Below are positions 1-4,725 of a stretch of DNA of 12,734 nt, in pieces. The stretch lies in the NCBI GenBank assembly GCA_018816485.1, contig JAHIVL010000068.1:1-12734 (forward strand), written 5' to 3'. The notes under the pieces are model-generated. The model did not search any database, was not told the DNA's origin, and saw nothing but the letters and a program-made list of their open reading frames with translations. Position numbers and translations under genes: made by a program. The stretch's first letter is position 1. Every line of letters starts with the position of its first letter. The DNA comes from Patescibacteria group bacterium. GTDB lineage: Bacteria; Patescibacteriota; Microgenomatia; UBA1400; PJMF01.

Positions 1-141
1 CTTAGAGAGGTTGTGTCAAAAATTGTTGGCGAAACTGAAGAGAAGAATGTGGGCAAGTTGATAGGTGTTGTTGTCAGAGTTGTTGACGGCAAGGCTGATG
101 GTGGCAGAGTCTCTGCTATGGTTAAAGAACAATTGCAGTAA
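1..141 (+). CDS. GatB/YqeY domain protein, C-terminal end (partial)
   Basis: The window opens inside this gene. The 46 residues before the TAA stop include VGKLIGVVVRVVDGKADGGR followed by a short amphipathic tail ending in KEQLQ. This matches the end of YqeY-type proteins, where a glycine-rich 'GkvMGavmk.vkGrADG..vn..Vk..L' segment closes the helical domain shared with the tail of the tRNA amidotransferase subunit GatB. YqeY proteins are small (about 150 residues) and their precise role is unsettled. A link to tRNA-dependent amidation is inferred only from the shared domain. Only the last third or so is present, so a full GatB cannot be strictly excluded, but the motif and abrupt ending favour a stand-alone YqeY. 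It lies 23 bp upstream of the RodZ-like gene, so the two may be co-transcribed. Confidence 0.75.
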   Translation, partial: LREVVSKIVGETEEKNVGKLIGVVVRVVDGKADGGRVSAMVKEQLQ

Positions 142-164
142 TATCAATCAAACTCAAATTAACT

Positions 165-809
165 ATGAGAACTAAAACTATTGGCGAGGCTCTAAAAGAA
201 GAAAGGGTTAGTCATCGTCTTAGAATTGAAGATCTCTCTAAAAAAACTAGAATTAGAATCAATTATTTAGAAGCGCTCGAAGAAAATCAGTTTTCTGAGT
301 TGCCTTCAATAACATTTGTTAAGGGTTACATTAAAACTTATGCAAAAATTTTTGGATTTGATTACAAACCGTTGATCGCAATGCTTAGGCGTGATTATAA
401 AGAAAGCGCCAAAGGCAGACTAGTTCCTAGAGAATTTATAAAACCAATTTTTAAAAGAAGATCTTCTCGTACTTCGATTACGTTAGTAGTAGTTATTTTA
501 ATCAGTATTTTTTCAAGCTTGGTAGGTTATATTGGTTTTCAATGGCACAATCTCAATAAACCACCAGAACTTACAATTTCAAAACCAGGAGAACAGGATA
601 TGGTTTCTTCTAAGGTGCTAATTGAGGGAAAAACAGTTCCTGATGCAATCTTACTTGTGAATGAGCAGCCAGTGGCATTGCAACCTTCTGGAGAGTTTAA
701 AACAGAAATCTTAATTCCAAATGAGGGAATAGCAATAATCACTATTGAGGCTAAGGATAGAAGAGGCAAAAGTAATATTGTTCAACGATCTGTGAATGTA
801 CAGTTTTAA
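165..809 (+). CDS. RodZ-like membrane protein: cytoplasmic HTH, one TM helix, extracytoplasmic beta domain
   Basis: 214 residues. Residues 5-70 form an HTH_25-type (Xre-like) helix-turn-helix: TIGEALKEERVSHRLRIEDL, then a second helix set ending in FVKGYIKTYAKIFG, the signature seen in RodZ and relatives. A basic stretch (about 93-103, KPIFKRRSSR) precedes a single membrane helix at about 104-125, giving an N-in topology. Residues 134-214 form a small beta-rich domain (PPELTISKPGEQDMV ... VLIEGKTVPDAILLVNE) that resembles Big/glucodextranase-B-like Ig folds rather than the classical RodZ C-terminal domain. RodZ links the MreB cytoskeleton to wall synthesis. No mreB is in view, so that role is inferred from family only. 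The ATG at 165 lacks a Shine-Dalgarno sequence, and the gene may depend on read-through from the upstream gene. Confidence 0.8.
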   Translation: MRTKTIGEALKEERVSHRLRIEDLSKKTRIRINYLEALEENQFSELPSITFVKGYIKTYAKIFGFDYKPLIAMLRRDYKESAKGRLVPREFIKPIFKRRSSRTSITLVVVILISIFSSLVGYIGFQWHNLNKPPELTISKPGEQDMVSSKVLIEGKTVPDAILLVNEQPVALQPSGEFKTEILIPNEGIAIITIEAKDRRGKSNIVQRSVNVQF

Positions 810-867
810 AGCAAACATCAAGAGAATGTTGTATGATTAAGTTAGTTAAAATAAAAAAAAGGATAAT

Positions 868-1140
868 ATGGATATTTTACCAATAGTTTTTGCAGTAGTA
901 CTAGTTGTTCTTACAATCGTGCTGAGTGTGGTTGGAGTTCAGGTCATTATGGTTCTTATAGAAATTAAGAGAACTTTAAGAAAAGTTAACACTACTCTTG
1001 AAGTTGTCGAGGACAAAATGCATGCGATTACCAGTCCGTTTCAAAATCTAGGAGGTGCACTATCTGGAATTAAAACAGGCATGCAGTTCTTTGAGGCATT
1101 TACAGCATGGCTTAGTAAAGGCAAAAAAAAGGATGAATGA
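868..1140 (+). CDS. Small membrane-anchored protein, DUF948-like
   Basis: 90 residues. A long hydrophobic N-terminal helix (about 3-31, LPIVFAVVLVVLTIVLSVVG then QVIMVLIEI) is followed by a charged, probably coiled-coil segment (about 32-55, KRTLRKVNTTLEVVEDKM) and a glycine-rich region with a Lys-rich tail. This is the layout of DUF948-type proteins, which are often encoded beside YtxH proteins as here. The biochemical role is unknown; it probably sits in the cytoplasmic membrane. The start is well supported by AAGGA placed just before the ATG. The gene overlaps the next one by 8 bp, so the two should be translated together. Confidence 0.7.
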   Translation: MDILPIVFAVVLVVLTIVLSVVGVQVIMVLIEIKRTLRKVNTTLEVVEDKMHAITSPFQNLGGALSGIKTGMQFFEAFTAWLSKGKKKDE

Positions 1141-1492
1141 TAATGAGCAAAATAATTTTTCGTTAGGTTTTGTTGTTGGAGCACTTGTTGGTGTGGCTGG
1201 ATATTTTTTTACTAGCACTCAAGAAGGTAAAGAAATTAAGAAAAAAGTTGCTAATGAGTGGGGAATAATTCGAAAAAAGCTTGAAGACGAGGGAGCGATT
1301 CCAGAAGGTGGCAAAGATTTTTCAGATATTATTGTAAATGTGAGAACAAAAATATATGAATTTTTAGATGAGGAAGTTCCCAAGAAGAAAAGAAAACCGG
1401 GAAGAAAAAGTTCGCGATTAAACTTAAAATCAAGCGAGGTTTTATCAGAATCTCCGACCAAGAAAAGAAAACGAATGTTCAAAGGGATTTAA
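1133..1492 (+). CDS. YtxH-like membrane-anchored protein with a very basic tail
   Basis: 119 residues starting from the ATG at 1133. The open frame extends upstream to 1055 but that part lies inside the preceding gene, and the family motif begins right after 1133. Residues 8-37 (NFSLGFVVGALVGVAGYFFT then STQEGKEIKKK) match the YtxH pattern: a glycine-rich membrane helix followed by a 'GKE.kkk' segment. The middle is amphipathic and charged. The C-terminus is strongly basic (VPKKKRKPGRKSSR and later TKKRKRMFKG). The KPGRK part faintly recalls an AT-hook but lacks the GRP core. YtxH proteins are often stress-related, with unknown mechanism. The ATG sits directly behind AAAAAAAAGG, too close for a normal ribosome binding site, so translation probably depends on coupling with the overlapping upstream gene. 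Confidence 0.72.
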   Translation: MNDNEQNNFSLGFVVGALVGVAGYFFTSTQEGKEIKKKVANEWGIIRKKLEDEGAIPEGGKDFSDIIVNVRTKIYEFLDEEVPKKKRKPGRKSSRLNLKSSEVLSESPTKKRKRMFKGI

Positions 1493-1512
1493 TTAATTTT
1501 ACGTGATAAAAA

Positions 1513-1689
1513 TTATTTTCCGAGTGCCATACTAATCATCTTTTTGAAGGCATCGAGAGTGGCTTTTAATGCCACAGCAAACCATTTGAAGACAAATTTT
1601 ATTGTTCCGTCGGTAATGTTTGTAGATTTCTTTTTGAATTCGGGTGAGTTTATGAAGTTTTGAAATCCTGGTGTTGTGTCGTTCTGCAT
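1513..1689 (-). CDS. Small basic, helix-prone peptide of 58 residues, unknown function
   Basis: An open frame on the minus strand from ATG (1689) to TAA (1513). The first 25 or so residues are polar (MQNDTTPGFQNFINSPEFKK). The rest, TIKFVFKWFAVALKATLDAF followed by KKMISMALGK, can form an amphipathic or membrane-lying helix with lysines about every seven residues on one face. No homologous family is recognised. Support for it being real: it fills an otherwise unexplained gap, a promoter with ideal 17-bp spacing sits just upstream on the same strand, and the composition is not that of random AT-rich DNA. There is no Shine-Dalgarno sequence, and the predicted transcript starts about 6 nt before the ATG. 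It is divergent from alaS and converges on the YtxH-like gene. It could be a membrane-active peptide or small toxin, or a small structural membrane protein; this is inference. Confidence 0.6.
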   Translation of the reverse strand: MQNDTTPGFQNFINSPEFKKKSTNITDGTIKFVFKWFAVALKATLDAFKKMISMALGK

Positions 1690-1701
1690 AATTAATTATC
1701 A

Positions 1702-1730
1702 ATTATAATGTGTGTTTAGTGATAAGGCAA
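1702..1730 (-). promoter_or_regulatory. Promoter for the 58-residue peptide gene (minus strand)
   Basis: Read on the minus strand: TTGCCT (1730-1725), exactly 17 bp, then TATAAT (1707-1702). The -10 box is perfect and the -35 matches TTGACA at four of six positions. Transcription would begin near 1695, giving a very short leader before the ATG at 1689. The -10 lies in the self-complementary octamer ATTATAAT (1702-1709), so a consensus -10 is present on both strands. Confidence 0.55.
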
Positions 1731-1733
1731 TGA

Positions 1734-1762
1734 TTTATAAAAATCATAAGATAGATTATAAT
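1734..1762 (+). promoter_or_regulatory. Probable alaS promoter
   Basis: TTTATA (1734-1739), 17 bp, then TATAAT (1757-1762). The -10 is perfect and the -35 matches four of six. The predicted start of transcription (about 1769) is only a few bases before the ATG at 1772, implying a leaderless or nearly leaderless alaS mRNA. This supports 1772 over the upstream GTG/ATG codons as the start. A second -10-like TATAAT at 1704-1709 has no good -35. Confidence 0.45.
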
Positions 1763-1771
1763 TCCAGTTAT

Positions 1772-3706
1772 ATGCAACCAGATGAACTTCGAAACCTATA
1801 CTTAAATTCATTCAAAAAATATGGTCATGCAATTGTGCCATCAGCTTCTATTGTTCCTGAAAATGATCCGACTACGCTATTCACTGGATCTGGCATGCAA
1901 CCAATGATGGAGTATTTCCTTGGAGCTCCTCATCCAAAAGGAACCAGAATTGTAAATAGTCAAATATGTTTTAGATCCCAAGATATCGAAGAAGTTGGCG
2001 ATAACAGACATACAACTTTTTTTGAAATGCTTGGCAACTGGTCTTTTGGTGATTACTTCAAAAAAGAGCAGTTGCGCTGGGTTTTTGAGTTTTTAACCAA
2101 AAATCTTGGTCTTGATCCTCAGAATTTGTATGTTTCTGCTTATGAGGGAAATTCAAAAATCGGTGTAGACAGAGACAAGGAAACTCCGGCAATATGGAAA
2201 AAGTTATTTGCAGAAGTAGGTATTGTTGCTGAAGTTGTTGAAAACGCAGTTGAAAAAGGACTACAGGGAGGAAGAATTTTCTACTATGGTGATGGAAATT
2301 GGTGGTCAAGAGCTGGTGCGCCAAAAAATATGCCAGCTGGAGAGCCTGGTGGTCCTGACAGTGAGATATTTTATGATTTTGGGGTAGATAGAAGGCTTCA
2401 TGAAAACTCTGAATTCAAGAATAAAGTTTGTCACATAAATTGTGATTGCGGTAGATTTTTGGAAATAGGTAATAGTGTTTTCATGCAATACCAAAAGCAA
2501 GAAGATGGTTCTTTTGCAGAACTACCAAAGAAAAATGTTGACTTTGGCGGTGGTTTTGAAAGAATTTTGGCTGTTACTCAAGATGAAATTGATATTTTTA
2601 AGACTGGTCTTTTTTCTCCAATTATTATGTATTTAGAAAAGATTAGTGGTCAAAAGTATAATGCGTCCGAGGACTCAACAAGATCTTTTCGAGTCATTGC
2701 CGATCACATGCGCGCTGCCGTGATGCTGGCCGCAAACGGAGTTTATCCTTCCAACAAAAAACAAGGATATTTTGCCAGAAGGTTGGTTAGAAGATCAATT
2801 AGATATGCAAAAATGATCGGTATAGACCAGCTTTTTACAGCAGATTTAGTTCCAGTTATTGTTGAAATTTATAAAGATTCATATCCTGACGTAAGTCAAA
2901 AGTTAGTTCAAATTCAAAATGCCTTGGCTTTGGAGGAAAATAAGTTTGTTAAAACTATAGAGAAGGGTTTGAAAGTAATTGAAAAGTATCAAGAAGCAAA
3001 AGAATCGTTTGTTATTGATGGGATAACTGCTTTCAAATTATATGAAACTTATGGGTTTCCATTCGAACTTACTCAAGAAATTGCTCAGGAAAAAGGCCAG
3101 AAAATTAGTTTGGAGGAATTTGAAATAGCTAAAAAATTACACTCAGATCAGTCAAGAAGTTCGTCAGCAGACAAATTTAAAGGTGGTCTTCAAGATAGTA
3201 GCGAGCAAACTACAAAATATCATACTACAACCCACTTGCTTCATGCCGCTTTGCGAAAAATACTAGGTAAACATGTTCAGCAAAAAGGCTCGAATATCAC
3301 TGTAGATAGGTTAAGATTTGATTTTTCTCATCCCCAGGCTTTAACTCAAGAAGAAAAACAAAAAATTCAAGATCAAATTACCACATGGATTGAGGCAGTC
3401 CTGCCAGTTACTGTTGCTCATATGAGTAAAGAAGAAGCTTTGAAATCTGGCGCAATTGCATTTTTTATCGAAAAATATCCAGATGAAGTTACTGTTTATA
3501 CAATTGGGGGAAAACAGGATTTGACTGCAAGCGCCGAAAATTTAGCCGATAGTGTTCAAAAAACTGATGAAAATACGAGTCCGGACTGGATTTCCAAAGA
3601 ATTTTGCGGTGGACCTCATGTCAAAAACACATCAGAAATAGGAAAGATCGAAATCTTTAGAGAGAAAGCAGTTTCTGCAGGTACGAGAAGACTTTATCTC
3701 AGATAA
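1772..3706 (+). CDS. alaS: Alanyl-tRNA synthetase, short form without the C-terminal domain
   Basis: Charges tRNA-Ala with alanine in the cytoplasm. The frame is open from a GTG at 1712, but the family N-terminus (MQPDELRNLYLNSFKKYGHA) begins at the ATG at 1772 and no homology precedes it, giving 644 residues. Visible are the class II core: GSGMQPMMEYFLGAPHPKG, motif 2 (CFRSQDIEEVGDNRHTTFFE) and motif 3 (DFGGGFERILAV). The editing domain has the zinc-type HTTTH (His484, His488) and CGGPH (Cys612, His616). The usual form of the last motif is CGGTH, so the Pro is a small deviation, with Cys and His kept. The protein stops about 28 residues after this motif, at SAGTRRLYLR. The usual DHHA1/C-Ala region of some 200 residues is absent; bacterial AlaRS is usually about 870 residues. 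Downstream DNA does not encode the missing part in another frame, so this is not a simple frameshift. Short AlaRS forms are, as I recall, known in reduced bacteria. Confidence 0.96.
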   Translation: MQPDELRNLYLNSFKKYGHAIVPSASIVPENDPTTLFTGSGMQPMMEYFLGAPHPKGTRIVNSQICFRSQDIEEVGDNRHTTFFEMLGNWSFGDYFKKEQLRWVFEFLTKNLGLDPQNLYVSAYEGNSKIGVDRDKETPAIWKKLFAEVGIVAEVVENAVEKGLQGGRIFYYGDGNWWSRAGAPKNMPAGEPGGPDSEIFYDFGVDRRLHENSEFKNKVCHINCDCGRFLEIGNSVFMQYQKQEDGSFAELPKKNVDFGGGFERILAVTQDEIDIFKTGLFSPIIMYLEKISGQKYNASEDSTRSFRVIADHMRAAVMLAANGVYPSNKKQGYFARRLVRRSIRYAKMIGIDQLFTADLVPVIVEIYKDSYPDVSQKLVQIQNALALEENKFVKTIEKGLKVIEKYQEAKESFVIDGITAFKLYETYGFPFELTQEIAQEKGQKISLEEFEIAKKLHSDQSRSSSADKFKGGLQDSSEQTTKYHTTTHLLHAALRKILGKHVQQKGSNITVDRLRFDFSHPQALTQEEKQKIQDQITTWIEAVLPVTVAHMSKEEALKSGAIAFFIEKYPDEVTVYTIGGKQDLTASAENLADSVQKTDENTSPDWISKEFCGGPHVKNTSEIGKIEIFREKAVSAGTRRLYLR

Positions 3707-3729
3707 TCGTTTTTTTTAGGTGAACAAAA

Positions 3730-3745
3730 TCTATGTTATCATAGA
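3730..3745. promoter_or_regulatory. Inverted repeat over the -10 of the toxin-antitoxin-like pair (possible operator)
   Basis: TCTATG-TTAT-CATAGA is a perfect 6-bp inverted repeat with a 4-base spacer, ending 5 bp before the ATG at 3751. It contains TATCAT (3737-3742), a five-of-six match to a -10 box, though no convincing -35 lies upstream. A repressor bound here would block transcription of the pair, as in many autoregulated toxin-antitoxin operons. No DNA-binding domain is obvious in the neighbouring small protein, so self-repression is inference. A run of eight T (3710-3717) lies between it and the alaS stop. Confidence 0.4.
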
Positions 3746-3750
3746 AACAT

Positions 3751-4017
3751 ATGCAACAAATGGATAGTTGGCTCAAAGAAAATAAGCATTGGTGGTGGTG
3801 GGTTCCAGATATCAAAAAACTTGATGAAGAGGCTATTTTGGAAGGTGTGATGAACTATGGCCGTTGGAAAGATTTTCTGTTTTTGAAAGAACAATTTGGG
3901 CTTGAAAAAATAAATAGTTTATTTTTTTATATGACCAAAGAAAAAAAACGAGTTAATTTACGGCCAGAAAAAATTGCTTTGTTTGGTAACTACTTAAATA
4001 AATATGCTTCACACTAA
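3751..4017 (+). CDS. Putative antitoxin partner of the nucleotidyltransferase (DUF6922-like)
   Basis: 88 residues, acidic N-terminal half and basic C-terminal half. The region HWWWWVPDIKKLDEEAILEG, followed by VMNYGRWKDFLFLKEQFGLE and KINSLFF, has the pattern 'W....kLd.e...i...v...G.W.D...L...yG..ki' that I associate from memory with DUF6922-type proteins encoded directly before AbiEii-like nucleotidyltransferases. No known DNA-binding motif is evident. Its last 14 bp overlap the next gene, so translation is coupled, with antitoxin first and toxin second. Upstream is a perfect inverted repeat at the promoter. No Shine-Dalgarno sequence precedes the ATG. The antitoxin role is inferred from size, order and overlap; the fold assignment is moderate at best. 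Confidence 0.6.
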   Translation: MQQMDSWLKENKHWWWWVPDIKKLDEEAILEGVMNYGRWKDFLFLKEQFGLEKINSLFFYMTKEKKRVNLRPEKIALFGNYLNKYASH

Positions 4018-4621
4018 CATTCTAGCCTCAGAACAACTAGATTTGATAGAGCTCATCAGAGAGTTTGAAAAAGATTATTATTTGGTTGGGGGAACAGCGT
4101 TAGCACTTCAACTAGGACACCGCAGGTCAATTGATTTTGATTTATTTACTATTGAGAGCTTTAATAATAACAAAATCTTAAAAATAATTGAAAAATATTA
4201 TCCTATAGAAGTAACTTACCTTAATCAAAAAGATCAACTAACAGTTGTAGCTCATTCAGTCAAGCTAACTTGGTATAAATATGAGTATCAAGTACCGGTA
4301 ACTGAGTATTGGAATAATGTAATTAGTATGCCAGATATGTTAACGATAGCTTGTATGAAAGCGTTTGCTATTGGTCAACGAGCCAAGTGGAAAGACTATG
4401 TAGATATGTATTTTTTGCTTCAGAGGTTTTCCCTTAAAGAAATTAGTGATAAAACAATGAAGTTATTTGGAAAAGGATTGTTCGATGAGGTCTTGTTGCG
4501 GGGGCAATTATCTTATTTTGAAGATGTAAATTATCAAGAAGAAGTTGAGTATATGCCTGGATTTAAGGTCCTGAACGAAGATATTAAGAAAAACTTAATG
4601 AACATAGCTTCAACAGAGTAA
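4004..4621 (+). CDS. AbiEii/AbiGii-type nucleotidyltransferase (putative toxin, DUF1814 family)
   Basis: 205 residues. The diagnostic motif is YYLVGGTALALQLGHRRSID then FDLF (residues 25-48): the GG (29-30) grips the nucleotide phosphates, and Asp44 and Asp46 form the DxD metal site of DNA polymerase-beta-like nucleotidyltransferases. A second conserved block, KAFAIGQRAKWKDYVDMYFL (residues 119-138), carries the Lys/Asp residues typical of AbiEii relatives. In this family AbiEii acts as a growth-inhibiting toxin, and relatives such as the MenT proteins add nucleotides to tRNA acceptor ends. The RNA target here is unknown. All catalytic residues are kept, so it should be active. Short overlap with the preceding small gene fits a two-gene toxin-antitoxin unit between alaS and an envelope operon, which may have been acquired as a block. 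A housekeeping role cannot be excluded. Confidence 0.85.
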   Translation: MLHTNILASEQLDLIELIREFEKDYYLVGGTALALQLGHRRSIDFDLFTIESFNNNKILKIIEKYYPIEVTYLNQKDQLTVVAHSVKLTWYKYEYQVPVTEYWNNVISMPDMLTIACMKAFAIGQRAKWKDYVDMYFLLQRFSLKEISDKTMKLFGKGLFDEVLLRGQLSYFEDVNYQEEVEYMPGFKVLNEDIKKNLMNIASTE

Positions 4622-4678
4622 ATAACAAGTTGCTCTTCTATTTTAGTCAATAATTTGCTTTAATTAAGAACAGTAAGC

Positions 4679-4690
4679 TTGATCTATCAA
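4679..4690. repeat. Short inverted repeat upstream of the 761-residue membrane protein gene
   Basis: TTGATCTATCAA is a 5-bp inverted repeat with a 2-base centre. It ends 4 bp before the -35-like GTGACT of the next gene, a position where a regulator could bind. It is short enough to be chance in AT-rich DNA. Confidence 0.25.
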
Positions 4691-4694
4691 AAGA

Positions 4695-4723
4695 GTGACT
4701 TTATTGTAGTAGTGGATTTTAAT
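4695..4723 (+). promoter_or_regulatory. Promoter candidate for the membrane protein/sortase operon
   Basis: GTGACT (4695-4700), 17 bp, TTTAAT (4718-4723): four of six and five of six matches with ideal spacing. Transcription would start near 4730, just after the ATG at 4726. If this promoter is used, translation more likely begins at the in-frame ATG at 4777 (residue 18 of the long form). Confidence 0.4.
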
Positions 4724-4725
4724 AT

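Noticed and set aside
1055..1132. Longer N-terminus of the YtxH-like gene from 1055
   Set aside because: It would overlap most of the preceding gene's tail, and the YtxH motif starts only after 1133.
1494..1515. Bidirectional terminator between the YtxH-like gene and the 58-residue gene
   Set aside because: TAATTTT/AAAATTA is a 7-bp stem made only of A-T pairs and overlaps a stop codon; too weak to call.
1712..1771. Upstream start of alaS at GTG 1712 or ATG 1730
   Set aside because: These 20 residues show no family similarity, and a perfect -10 box lies inside them; the family N-terminus begins at 1772.
3707..3750. Frameshifted remainder of alaS
   Set aside because: Only 44 bp separate alaS from the next gene, and none of the frames there resembles the C-Ala or DHHA1 region.
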